Assembly (NCBI RefSeq): GCF_028649595.1
Contig: NZ_JAQSLK010000002.1
Coordinates: 124,001 to 188,000 of the forward strand
DNA length: 64,000 nucleotides
Reading direction: 5' to 3'
Source: Campylobacter magnus
Lineage (GTDB): Bacteria; Campylobacterota; Campylobacteria; Campylobacterales; Campylobacteraceae
Shown here: piece by piece, positions 50,214 through 59,217 of the stretch
Layout: each line of letters begins with the position of its first letter
Numbering within the stretch: position 1 is the first letter of the stretch
The notes under the pieces: generated by a model
Databases searched by the model: none
The model's input: only the letters and a program-made list of their open reading frames with translations
Told to the model about the DNA's origin: nothing
Translations under genes and position numbers: made by a program

Positions 50214-51590
50214 CTATCCTATAAAACTTTTATAAAAACTACTAATGAAAACCACAAGTATAACAAAAGGCACGATAAACTTAACATAAACAAACCAAAA
50301 ATCTACTATCTTGGCGTATTTTTCGCTGCCCCTTAGCACCTCTTTTTTTGCCTCATCACCCAAAACCCAGCCTACAAAAAGAGCTGAAAATAGTGAAGTT
50401 AGCACAAAGAAAATATTTGCTGAAATATTATCAAAAGCATCAAAAATACTCATGCCAAATACCCTAACATCAGCTAGCACATTTGATGAGAGCGCACAAG
50501 GGATATTGCCAAGCACAAAAATCACGCCAAGAGTTAGCAAAATACAGCTTTGCCTTTTAAGCTTTGTTTTTTCTTCTAAGGCCGTTATTATAGCCTCATA
50601 AATAGGCAGCGAAGTAGTAAGTGCTGCAAAAAGCAAAAGCGCAAAAAACATAAGCGCAAAAATCGTCCCGCCAGTCATACTAGAAAATACTATCGGTAGG
50701 CTTTTAAAAACTAGATTTGGCCCAGCATTTGGCTCTATACCAAAGGTAAAAAGCGATGGAAATATCATAAATCCAGCCACCACGGCAATTAGCGTGTTTA
50801 AAGTGCCTGTAAAAACCGAAGTGCTAACTAGGCTTTCATCTTTTTTCACAAAGCTTGAGAGCGTAAGAATAGTAGCAAAACCAAGACTAAGCGCAAAAAA
50901 CACCTGTCCTAGCACATCTATAAATAGCCCTGAGCTAATCTTGCTAAAATCAGGCGTAAGATAGTATTTTATACCCTCCATTGCGCCATCTAAGCTAAGA
51001 TTTTTTGCCACCATACCAAGCATAAGCAAAAAAAGTAGCGGCATAAGATATTTAGCAGCTAGCTCCAAGCCCTTTATAGCCCCACTTGTTAAAATAATAT
51101 AATTTATAAGCACAAAAATCAGCGTCATAATGCTAATAGCAATAGGCGAGCCGTTTATTTGCTCTTCATAAAAACTAGCTGTAACATCAGCACTTAGCAC
51201 GCCGCCCCCAAGGTTAAGAGTGCCTGAAATAATGCTATAAATATAATCAATCACCCAGCCGCCAATAACCATATAATAAGCCATAATGCCAAAAGCACCG
51301 ACAATACCGCTATATCCTACAATGCGCCAAAGCTTTGAGATTTTTTTGCCATTTACTTCGCCGTCAAAAGCATCAATTGCGTTTGTATGCGCTCTGCGAC
51401 CAATAGCGTTTTCAACAAGTAGCATAGGCACGCCAATTACAATCATAGCGATGATAAATACTAGCACATACGCTCCACCGCCATTTTGCCCCACTAAATA
51501 AGGAAAACGCCAAGTAGCACCAAAGCCCACAGTAGCCCCAGCCACCGCCAAAATATAGGTAAATTGTGAACTCCAACTTTGTCTATTCAT
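50214..51590 (-). CDS. NSS-family sodium-dependent transporter
   Basis: 458 residues, about 11-12 helices. The start WSSQFTYILAVAGATVGFGA and WRFPYLVGQNGGGAYV are the NSS (LeuT-like) sodium and substrate site signature. It probably takes up amino acids; the substrate cannot be read from sequence. First gene of a tight minus-strand operon with the M48 protease and prmC. Confidence 0.93.
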   Translation of the reverse strand: MNRQSWSSQFTYILAVAGATVGFGATWRFPYLVGQNGGGAYVLVFIIAMIVIGVPMLLVENAIGRRAHTNAIDAFDGEVNGKKISKLWRIVGYSGIVGAFGIMAYYMVIGGWVIDYIYSIISGTLNLGGGVLSADVTASFYEEQINGSPIAISIMTLIFVLINYIILTSGAIKGLELAAKYLMPLLFLLMLGMVAKNLSLDGAMEGIKYYLTPDFSKISSGLFIDVLGQVFFALSLGFATILTLSSFVKKDESLVSTSVFTGTLNTLIAVVAGFMIFPSLFTFGIEPNAGPNLVFKSLPIVFSSMTGGTIFALMFFALLLFAALTTSLPIYEAIITALEEKTKLKRQSCILLTLGVIFVLGNIPCALSSNVLADVRVFGMSIFDAFDNISANIFFVLTSLFSALFVGWVLGDEAKKEVLRGSEKYAKIVDFWFVYVKFIVPFVILVVFISSFYKSFIG

Positions 51591-51728
51591 AAATTATCCT
51601 TTAATAAAAGCGCAATTTTAGCATAAAATCTAGGGAATTCTAGAATTCCTAGCGAATTTTTCTAGTCTTTTTAGGGGTTAGGGGGTATTTTTAAAGCACT
51701 AGAATCTAAAAATTGCTTAAAAATCTGC

Positions 51729-51734
51729 TATAAT
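51729..51734 (+). promoter_or_regulatory. -10 element 6 bp before an ATG (leaderless transcript candidate)
   Basis: TGCTATAAT is followed after TGTGCC by ATG at 51741. A start at +1 to +2 would leave no leader, and no ribosome-binding sequence is present. Confidence 0.5.
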
Positions 51735-51740
51735 TGTGCC

Positions 51741-51971
51741 ATGAGTAAAAAAGATGAACTAAATATAAAAGCAAATAATATACAAAATTATTTAAACGCT
51801 CTTTTGGCTGGACTTCTAGGGGTTACTGGCTGGCTGTTTGTAAGCTATGAAAGTTTAGATGCGATGCTTCGTATTACTGGGATTATAGCTTTAGTCGCTA
51901 TAGCAGTAGGCATAGCTATAGCTCAGTACCACATAAACAAAACCGCAAAAGAAATAGGGAGATTAAAATAA
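51741..51971 (+). CDS. Small membrane protein with two helices (76 residues)
   Basis: NIQNYLNALLAGLLGVTGWLF and LRITGIIALVAIAVGIAIAQ are two membrane segments separated by a short loop (SYESLDAM). The ends are charged. No family recognised. It is coupled to a second tiny membrane protein (TAATG). Confidence 0.7.
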   Translation: MSKKDELNIKANNIQNYLNALLAGLLGVTGWLFVSYESLDAMLRITGIIALVAIAVGIAIAQYHINKTAKEIGRLK

Positions 51972-52072
51972 TGAGCGCAATGATAATACTGCTATCAGTA
52001 ATAGCCTTGCTAATAGCTATGGTAATATACGCAGGGCAAAGCAGCGATAATACTGGTGCAAATATGGCATAA
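51971..52072 (+). CDS. Tiny membrane protein (33 residues)
   Basis: MSAMIILLSVIALLIAMVIY and a short polar tail (AGQSSDNTGANMA) make one membrane helix. The ATG shares the stop of the preceding gene, a standard coupling. It is likely expressed with its neighbour. Function is unknown. Confidence 0.6.
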   Translation: MSAMIILLSVIALLIAMVIYAGQSSDNTGANMA

Positions 52073-52074
52073 TT

Positions 52075-52143
52075 TAAATTCTAGGGAATTCTAGAATTCC
52101 CTAGAATTTAGAATTCCTAAAATCTAGAATTCCCTAGAATTCC
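52075..52143. repeat. GAATTC palindrome cluster between convergent genes
   Basis: Four tightly packed copies or halves of GGAATTCTAGAATTCC. Could terminate transcription from both sides. Confidence 0.75.
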
Positions 52144-52839
52144 CTACAAACTAGTAAATTCATCCCAGTTTAGCTTTGATTTTGCTGTTGGCATCTTGCT
52201 TGAGTGCGGACGCATATTCATAGCCTCTTTTGCCACGCTGATTTGCGCCTTTTGCGGTGCATTTAGCGCATAATAAGCACGCTCTAAATTCACAAACCAA
52301 GCTATAATCTGCGCTAAAGCCTTAAAAATACAGCTGTCTTCATGAGAGCCCAAAAGCTCGCAAAGCTCGTCTATACAAGGATTTATTAGGTATTCAAAGG
52401 TATCTTTTGCGTTTTGACTGGCATTTTCTTGCCCTTTTATTTGCCCTTCTAAAAACTCTTTCATCATCAAAAACAAAAAGCCGATAAAATCCTCGCTCTC
52501 AGAGCATTTTTCAATATTTCTGCGCAAATTTGAGTTTTTTAGCACGGCTATTGCTTCTACTCTTTTTTTGCCATTATCTCTGCCCTCATCATAAAACGAC
52601 GCATTTAAGGGCACATTTGCGTAGCTTAAATCAAAAAGCACAGCATTTTGCTCAGCTTTAAAGCTAGTAAAATCAGCCTTTAAAATAGGCTCAAAATCAC
52701 AGCCTAGCTCATTTTGGCTAAAAAACTTCGCTTGTTCTTGCCAGTTTGCAAAGCCTTTGCCCTTTTCATCATAAAAAAACGCATAAGAAAAAAACTCATA
52801 AAATCTAGCCCTAGCCCTTAAAACATCAGTATCAAACAT
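52144..52839 (-). CDS. TorD-family chaperone for a molybdo/tungsto-enzyme
   Basis: 231 residues, all helical, with LRARARFYEFFSYAFFYDE at the start, VLFDLSYANVPLNASFY in the middle and MNMRPHSSK near the end. TorD-type chaperones keep molybdenum enzymes such as formate dehydrogenase ready for cofactor loading. It overlaps the Fe-S gene by 8 nt, and selA/selB are close, which supports formate dehydrogenase as the client. Confidence 0.75.
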   Translation of the reverse strand: MFDTDVLRARARFYEFFSYAFFYDEKGKGFANWQEQAKFFSQNELGCDFEPILKADFTSFKAEQNAVLFDLSYANVPLNASFYDEGRDNGKKRVEAIAVLKNSNLRRNIEKCSESEDFIGFLFLMMKEFLEGQIKGQENASQNAKDTFEYLINPCIDELCELLGSHEDSCIFKALAQIIAWFVNLERAYYALNAPQKAQISVAKEAMNMRPHSSKMPTAKSKLNWDEFTSL

Positions 52840-54478
52840 CTAGCACTCCCACATCACTTTGAGATAAAATCATTAGCTTTGCTTTACACTCAGCACAGCA
52901 ATATAGCGTGCGAAGCTTTTTCTCATCGCCACTAAATGCTGGTGTTAGTATGCTAGCGATTTTTTCTACTGCTTTTTTGGTAGCAAACTCCTTGCCACAC
53001 TCCACGCAGGCAAATAGCTCATCTTTGGCTAGTTCTTTTGGCTTAAAAAACTCTGTGTTTATATGCATTTTGCCCTTTTTAAGGCTAATAGTATCACTCT
53101 CAGCGCAGCTAATCACGCAGTAGCCACAACCTATACAAAGGCTTTCATTAAAGCACAGAGCGTTATTTGCGCTATCAGTGATAAGAGCAGATGTTGGGCA
53201 AGCCCCAGCACAAGAGGCACAAAGCGTGCATTTGCTCTCATCCACGCTGATTTTGCCATGCGCTGTGCTCTCATAGGTGCTAAACTCGCCCAAGTCCAAA
53301 GAACCAGCGATAAGAGCAAGCTTGGCTGAGATAGCACTAGCTTTATTTGGATAAATACCCAGCTCAAACTCGCCTATATTTTTATATCTAGCTTTGCTAA
53401 TAGCTTCTTGTAAGCTTATTTCATCATCAAAAACACGCACAAGCTCACAGCCAAATCTAGCTTTAAAAATCTCATTTGCCAAAGCGATTGCCTCTTTGCT
53501 AGCCTTAGGCATATTTGGTAAAAATATAAAAATCTCTCCGCCACAGCCTAAAACTAAGCTTAAAATATTATTAAAATCTAAAATTCCATCGCTTGGTAGC
53601 ACTAGCGGCAAAACCGAGTTTTTAAAGCGCACTTTGGGCAAAAAACCATCTTTTGCTATTATAGGAATTCTAGATTTAAAGAGTCTGCCAAGAGCTTCAA
53701 AGCTAGTCCTAGTAATCACTGCATTATCTATCGCCCCGCTAGGACAGATTGAAACACAACGCCCACAAGCAATGCAGTCAATGGGACTAAAAACTAGTTC
53801 TTTTTCATCCTCGTTTTTTAAAATCGCCACCGTAGGACAAAGCTCTACACATTTTGAACAAACATCTCCACGCTTGTGATGGTATAAACAAGCATCATTT
53901 TGGCAAAAAATGTAGTTTTGATAAGTGTAGTTTGGAACATGAGAGCTAAGGAATTCTAGAATTTCCTTCGCACTTATGGCACTAGCATCAAAACAGCCGC
54001 TTTGCCTAGTAGCCCAGCTTTCACATCCTCCAAAAAACACGGCAAAATCGCACTCAACTTCAGCTTGTTCTAAGCCTTGTTCTATTATAGCGCAAAGCTC
54101 GCCCGCACAGCCGTAGATAAATTTAATCTCATCCAAGCAAATAACTTTAAAATCTAGCTTTTCTAAGCTTGCTTTAAGGCTCATATCAGGGGTAGTGCCT
54201 ATAAAAAGCACCCTTTTACCCACTGTTTTGCTGTATTTTTCAAACTTAGAACCATCAAAGGCTAAGGCTCTTGCCTCGTATAAAATGCTAACATTTTTGC
54301 TAACTTCTAATGCGTCCTCGTCGCTACTTTCAAGGTAATAATCAATCTCTCTTGCGTGTATTTGGGTATTTGGCGCAGGTTTGTTGGCTATAAGGTAGTA
54401 GTTTTCATGCTTTGCTTCACACTCTATCTCATCGCCAAGAGGCAAAGCTGGCTTGCCAAAATAGGCAAATTCTTTCAT
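52832..54478 (-). CDS. Multi-cluster 4Fe-4S protein linked to formate dehydrogenase maturation
   Basis: 548 residues. Cys motifs CSKCVELCP, CIACGRCVSICP, CTLCASCAGACP and CIGCGYCVISCAESD indicate at least three to four 4Fe-4S clusters. A further Cys set near the C-terminus (FACVECG, CCAECKAK) may bind metal. No signal peptide. The same type of gene lies beside selA in C. jejuni. The reaction is not known. One GAATTC palindrome lies inside the gene near 53945. Confidence 0.8.
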   Translation of the reverse strand: MKEFAYFGKPALPLGDEIECEAKHENYYLIANKPAPNTQIHAREIDYYLESSDEDALEVSKNVSILYEARALAFDGSKFEKYSKTVGKRVLFIGTTPDMSLKASLEKLDFKVICLDEIKFIYGCAGELCAIIEQGLEQAEVECDFAVFFGGCESWATRQSGCFDASAISAKEILEFLSSHVPNYTYQNYIFCQNDACLYHHKRGDVCSKCVELCPTVAILKNEDEKELVFSPIDCIACGRCVSICPSGAIDNAVITRTSFEALGRLFKSRIPIIAKDGFLPKVRFKNSVLPLVLPSDGILDFNNILSLVLGCGGEIFIFLPNMPKASKEAIALANEIFKARFGCELVRVFDDEISLQEAISKARYKNIGEFELGIYPNKASAISAKLALIAGSLDLGEFSTYESTAHGKISVDESKCTLCASCAGACPTSALITDSANNALCFNESLCIGCGYCVISCAESDTISLKKGKMHINTEFFKPKELAKDELFACVECGKEFATKKAVEKIASILTPAFSGDEKKLRTLYCCAECKAKLMILSQSDVGVLDV

Positions 54479-54540
54479 TTTTTATCCTTTTAAGCTTTAA
54501 AAAAATAGCAAAATTATACAAAAATTGCCTTTAAAAAAGC

Positions 54541-54546
54541 TATAAT
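54541..54546 (+). promoter_or_regulatory. -10 element (TATAAT) of selA
   Basis: GCTATAATTAG lies 30 bp before the selA ATG, which has CTTGGAG. The divergent Fe-S gene starts at 54478. Confidence 0.6.
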
Positions 54547-54575
54547 TAGTAAAAACCACTTTACTTGGAGTTATT

Positions 54576-55916
54576 ATGCAAAACTTGCGTACTTTGCCAC
54601 AAATTGATAAAATATTAAATCATAAGCCTTTTAAAGATTATAATAAAGGCATTTTAGCTAGAATTTCAAGAGAGCTTTTAAACTCTATTCGCTCAAATTC
54701 AAAAGATGAAGAAATAAACGAAGAAAAAATCTACGCCCAAATAAACAAAAACTACAAAGCCTTTGAGAAAAAAGCCCTAAAACCGCTAATAAACGCAACT
54801 GGCATCGTAATGCACACAAATCTAGGCCGTAGCGTAATAGATGAAAAATCCTGGCAAAGAGCTAAGCAAATTGCTTGTTCTTACTCAAATTTAGAATACG
54901 ACCTTGAAAGTGGCAGCCGTGGCAACCGCTATGACTACACTGGATATTTGCTAAGCACTCTTTTTGGCTGTGAGGATGCGCTAGTTGTAAATAATAACGC
55001 CTCGGCTGTGTTTTTAGTGCTAAATACCTTTGGCAAAGGTGGCAGGTGCGTGCTTAGCCGTGGTGAGCTAGTAGAAATCGGCGGTGGATTTAGAGTGCCT
55101 GAGGTGATGAAAGAAAGCGGAGCGATTTTAGCTGAGGTTGGCACCACGAACAAAACTCGCCTAAGCGACTATGAAAATGCTTTGGACGAAAATACAAAAA
55201 TGCTAGTAAAAGTCCACCGCTCAAACTTTGATATAGTAGGCTTCAAGCAAGATACAAGCCTAGAAGACATAGCAAAATTAGCAAAAGAGCGTGGCATCAT
55301 CAGCTACTACGACCTTGGCGGTGGGGCGGCCTCTAGCTTAGCGTGTTTTAATTCTGAGCCTGTGCCCCAAAAGCTGATTAAAACAGGCGTGGATTTGCTA
55401 AGTTTTAGCGGAGATAAGCTCTTTGGCTCAGTCCAAGCTGGCATAATACTAGGCAAAAAAGAACTCATCGCAAAACTTAGAAAAAATCAGCTTTTGCGTA
55501 TGCTAAGAAGTGATAAAATCACTCTTGCCTTGCTAGCAAGCACGGTGCTCTCATATCTAGATAAAGACTATGATAGCGTGCCTACTATCTTTTTGCTCTC
55601 ACGCAGCACTAGCGAGCTTAAAAGCGTGGCAAAGCGCATAAATAATTCTTGTAAAAATATAGCTAGCATCATTGATACAGCGACTTTTGGTGGTGGTGGA
55701 ACCCTGCCAAATGTAAAAATACAAAGCGTAGCACTTGCCTTTAGAGCCCAAAAGGGGCAAAAAATAGAAAACCTAGAGCGTGAATTTCGCCAAAAAGGCG
55801 TGATAGGCCGCATAGAAAATCAGTGTTTTTTGCTTGATTTACGCTCTGTTTTGCCTAGTGATGAGAGTGCCTTGATTACAGCTATAAATAGTATTTTTGG
55901 TGGGCAAGATGAGTAG
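54576..55916 (+). CDS. selA: L-seryl-tRNA(Sec) selenium transferase
   Basis: 446 residues. It turns seryl-tRNA(Sec) into selenocysteinyl-tRNA using selenophosphate. GIVMHTNLGRSV, VNNNASAVFLVLN and the PLP-lysine segment SFSGDKLFGSVQAG near residue 280 are all in place. It is coupled to selB. Together they imply at least one selenoprotein, most likely formate dehydrogenase. Confidence 0.97.
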   Translation: MQNLRTLPQIDKILNHKPFKDYNKGILARISRELLNSIRSNSKDEEINEEKIYAQINKNYKAFEKKALKPLINATGIVMHTNLGRSVIDEKSWQRAKQIACSYSNLEYDLESGSRGNRYDYTGYLLSTLFGCEDALVVNNNASAVFLVLNTFGKGGRCVLSRGELVEIGGGFRVPEVMKESGAILAEVGTTNKTRLSDYENALDENTKMLVKVHRSNFDIVGFKQDTSLEDIAKLAKERGIISYYDLGGGAASSLACFNSEPVPQKLIKTGVDLLSFSGDKLFGSVQAGIILGKKELIAKLRKNQLLRMLRSDKITLALLASTVLSYLDKDYDSVPTIFLLSRSTSELKSVAKRINNSCKNIASIIDTATFGGGGTLPNVKIQSVALAFRAQKGQKIENLEREFRQKGVIGRIENQCFLLDLRSVLPSDESALITAINSIFGGQDE

Positions 55917-57735
55917 TATTTTGTTAGCAAGTGCTGGGCATATAGACCATGGCAAAACCGCTCTTATAAAGGCGCTAAATGGCTTTGAGGGCGATAGCAC
56001 AGACGAAGAAAAACGCCGTGGGATTACTATAGATCTAAGTTTTTCGCATTTAGAAAAAAACGGCGCAAATATAGCCTTTATAGATGTGCCAGGGCATGAA
56101 AATTTGCTTAAAACGATGATTTCAGGAGCTTTTGGAGCGCAGGGCGCTTTGCTAGTAGTTAGCAGCACAGAAGGGCTAAAAGCCCAGAGCTTGGAGCATA
56201 TAAAAATTCTAGAATTCCTTGGGATAAAAAAAATAATTTTATGTATCACAAAATGCGATATAGCAAGCAAAGAGCAGATCTCGCACTCAAAGTCTACTAG
56301 CCTAGCAGAGCTAAAAAAATATGATTTTGATGTTTTAAAAAGCTTTGAGCTTAGCATTTTTGATAGCAGTAGCATTGAGGCGCTTAGGCAGTTTTTGCTT
56401 GCTTTGCGTATTGAAAATGCGCAAAACTCTTGCTTGCCACGCTACTATATAGATAGGCTTTTTAACATAAAAGGCGCAGGGCTAGTGGCTACTGGTACCT
56501 TGCTTGGCTCTAGTATAGAACTTGGAGGAAAGCTCTATGACTACGATGCAGGCGTAGAGTTTGGCATCCGCTCTATGCAAGTCCATGATAAGCCAGTAAG
56601 CGTGGCAAATAACGCCCAAAGAGTAGCGATAAACATTAGCTCGCCCCTAGCCTATAAAATCAAAAAAGGCGATTTTATCAGTAAAAAGGGCAATTTTAGG
56701 GGCTTTAAAGAGCTTGATTGCGTGTTTTTTGGCTCTATAACGCACGGCGCAGAAGTAAGTTTGTGTATAGGCACAAAGAGCATAAACGCTAAAGCAAGCG
56801 TGCTTTCAAGCAAAAAAGAAGGCGAGAAAAACGAGAGTTATTTTATTACCTTAAAGCTTGATAAAGAGGTTTTTGCTAGCTTTGATGAGCGTTTTGTTTT
56901 GCTTGGTGGTGGAGCTTTGCTAGGTGGGGGCAGGGTGCTAAATCCTATTAGCGAACCGCTGAAAAAAAGAGCAAAAATAGAGCTACTTACTATGCTTTTA
57001 GAGCATGATTTTTTGGGGGCGTTTGAACTGCTTAAAAACACGCACGAAAAGGGCTTTGGCTTGCTTTGCGCGGCCCAGCGCTTTGGCATTTTGCCAAGTA
57101 GTGCTTTAAAAATCGCAAAAGAGCTAAAAAACGCTATTATAGATGAAGATGAGCTAAATGTCTATGATACTAGCGCAAAAGAGAGTTTAAAGGACTTCAT
57201 ACGCTTTATTATCTCAAAAAACGAACTAGCAATGTTTTCAGCCTCATCAGTGGCACTAAAACTGCCTTGGGCTAGCAAAATGCTTGCTGGGATGGCAATT
57301 GATGAGATGAAAAGCGAGCTGGATTTTGAAAATGGTCTGTATTTCAAAAAAGGTGCTGATTTTAGCAAACTTAAAGAAAGCTTAGAAGAAGGCATTTTAA
57401 GGGAGATTGAAAGGGGCGAGCTAGCCCCACTTGCGCCTTATAATATCTATGATATTTTTGAGTGTGATAGAAAGGCTGGCGATGATGCGCTAAAAAGGCT
57501 GACCGCAAGAGGCGTGGTAGTAAGGCTAGAGCATAATCTTTTCATCAGTGCAAAAAACCTTGCTCTTGCAAAAAAGCGTCTTTTGGAGCTAATCGCGCGC
57601 GATGGATACGCTGATGTAAGCAACGCAAAGGACTTTTTAAATCTTAGCAGAAAATACACCATAGCATACTTAGAAGCCCTTGATAATGATGAAAGAATAG
57701 AAAAAATAGAAAACAAAAGAGTGCTGAAATCTTAG
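55909..57735 (+). CDS. selB: Selenocysteine-specific elongation factor
   Basis: About 608 residues. The GTPase domain starts SAGHIDHGKTALIKAL with DVPGHE and TKCDIA following; the C-terminal winged helices bind the SECIS hairpin. The ATG at 55909 overlaps selA by 8 nt and is preferred over the TTG at 55897. A palindrome insertion at about 56209 encodes ILEFLGI within the GTPase domain without breaking the frame. Confidence 0.96.
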   Translation: MSSILLASAGHIDHGKTALIKALNGFEGDSTDEEKRRGITIDLSFSHLEKNGANIAFIDVPGHENLLKTMISGAFGAQGALLVVSSTEGLKAQSLEHIKILEFLGIKKIILCITKCDIASKEQISHSKSTSLAELKKYDFDVLKSFELSIFDSSSIEALRQFLLALRIENAQNSCLPRYYIDRLFNIKGAGLVATGTLLGSSIELGGKLYDYDAGVEFGIRSMQVHDKPVSVANNAQRVAINISSPLAYKIKKGDFISKKGNFRGFKELDCVFFGSITHGAEVSLCIGTKSINAKASVLSSKKEGEKNESYFITLKLDKEVFASFDERFVLLGGGALLGGGRVLNPISEPLKKRAKIELLTMLLEHDFLGAFELLKNTHEKGFGLLCAAQRFGILPSSALKIAKELKNAIIDEDELNVYDTSAKESLKDFIRFIISKNELAMFSASSVALKLPWASKMLAGMAIDEMKSELDFENGLYFKKGADFSKLKESLEEGILREIERGELAPLAPYNIYDIFECDRKAGDDALKRLTARGVVVRLEHNLFISAKNLALAKKRLLELIARDGYADVSNAKDFLNLSRKYTIAYLEALDNDERIEKIENKRVLKS

Positions 57736-58476
57736 GAATTCTAGATTTTAGCTTAGGAATTCTAGATTTTATTATAGGAATTCTAGTTTTTGGGGGTTAG
57801 GGGGTATTTTAAAACTCTAGGAATTCTAGATTTTATTCTAGGAATTTTAGTTTTTATTCTGGGAATTCTAGAATTCCTTGTAGGAATTCTTGCAATCTAG
57901 AATTCCTAGAATTTTAGCATTTAGGAATTCTAGAATTTTTCTTAGGAATTCTAGTTTATGTTCTAGGAATTCTAGTTTTTATTACAGGAATTCTTACAAT
58001 CTAGAATTCCTAGATTCTAGCTTAGAAATTCTAGTTTTTATTCTGGGAATTCTAGAATTCCTTGTAGAAATTCTTACAATCTAGAATTCCTAGAATTTTG
58101 CTTAGAAATTCTTACAATTTGGAATTTCTTGTAGAAATTCTTAAAATCTAGAATTCCTAGAATTTTAGCATTTAGGAATTCTAGAATTTCATTCTTTTTA
58201 TTCTAGAATTTCTAGATTTTTGCTTAGGAATTTTAAAATTCCCCAAAATTCGTCATTGCGAGCGAAGCGAAGCAATCTCATTTATTAAGCCTTAAGTGAG
58301 ATTACTTCGGCTTTTCAAAGCCTTGCAATGACGGAATTCCGCAATGACGGAATTTTAGAATTCTCTATGATGAGATCCTCTGGTCAAGTCAGAGGATGAC
58401 ACAAGACAGGTCGGGGGATTTTTATAGAGATTGCTTCGGCTTTTCAAAGCCTCGCAATGACGGAATTTCAAAATTC
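57736..58476. repeat. Long array of GAATTC palindromes and hairpin repeats
   Basis: 741 bp without a gene. From 57736 to about 58200, units such as AGGAATTCTAGATTTTATT recur with a basic step of about 21 bp, alternating with paired GGGAATTCTAGAATTCC. From 58251 an 83-bp hairpin element follows, then a partial TCATCC-type element (58367-58400) and half a hairpin element (58427-58462). Confidence 0.88.
58251..58333. repeat. 83-bp hairpin repeat (CGTCATTGC type)
   Basis: Ends CGTCATTGC and GCAATGACG, with extended inner pairing (GAAGCAATCTCA with TGAGATTACTTC). A right-half copy lies at 58427-58462. A non-autonomous, MITE-like element seems likely. Confidence 0.75.
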
Positions 58477-59217
58477 CTAGATTTTTGCTTCAAAGCCATA
58501 GATTTTAGCGGCTTTTTCGTAGTCTTCTTTGGTATCAATTCCCATGCTTTTTGTGTTTATTTTTAGCATAGCGATTTTTTGCCCTGCGCTTAGGGCACGA
58601 AGTTGCTCTAACTTTTCAGTATTTTCAAGCACCCTATCATTAAAGACGCAAAACGCCCTTAAAGTAGCCACGCTATAAGCATAAATGCCGATATGCCCGA
58701 AATACTCACGGCTTGCGCGCTCTTTCTCGTCTCTAGCATAAGGTATGAGTGAGCGAGAAAAATACAGCGCATTTAAATTGCTATCAAGCACGACTTTTAC
58801 GATATTTGGATCACTTGCGCTTTTAAAATCAATGCCCTTAAAACAGCTTGCCATAAAAGCTCCATTTTTTATAGAACTTCTAGCAAAGTCTATAAACTTG
58901 GTCAAATTTTCAAGCTCAAAAAAGGGCTCATCAGCTTGGATATTTATTACTATTTCATCATCTCTTAGCCCTAGGCTAGCGCAGGCCTCATTTATTCTAT
59001 CGCTTCCGCTTTCGTGTTCTTTGCTTGTCATCACCGCTTTTATGCCGTGCTTTTTTGCGATTTTCTCTACGCTCTCATCATCGCAGGCTACTACCACATC
59101 ATCGCTAACTTTTAGCGCATTTTTAGCAGTTGCGACAAACATCGGCTCGCCACCGATATCACAAAGAATTTTTTCTTTAAACCTTGTGCTAGCAAGGCGT
59201 GCTGGGATGATTATCAT
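58477..59217 (-). CDS. kdsB: CMP-Kdo synthetase
   Basis: 246 residues. It activates Kdo for lipopolysaccharide core synthesis. IIPARLASTRFKEKIL at the start, CDDESVEKI, and VINIQADEPF near 92 are conserved. It overlaps thrC by 4 nt, as in C. jejuni. Confidence 0.96.
   Translation of the reverse strand: MIIIPARLASTRFKEKILCDIGGEPMFVATAKNALKVSDDVVVACDDESVEKIAKKHGIKAVMTSKEHESGSDRINEACASLGLRDDEIVINIQADEPFFELENLTKFIDFARSSIKNGAFMASCFKGIDFKSASDPNIVKVVLDSNLNALYFSRSLIPYARDEKERASREYFGHIGIYAYSVATLRAFCVFNDRVLENTEKLEQLRALSAGQKIAMLKINTKSMGIDTKEDYEKAAKIYGFEAKI

Noticed and set aside
57890-58084. 64-residue open frame in the repeat array
   Set aside because: It is only the translation of the 21-bp repeat (RNSRIL-type residues) and has no ribosome-binding site.
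57736-58200. CRISPR-like appearance of regularly spaced repeats
   Set aside because: The units are palindromic and the pieces between them are themselves variants of the same sequence, with steps near 21 bp. There are no unique spacers and no cas genes.
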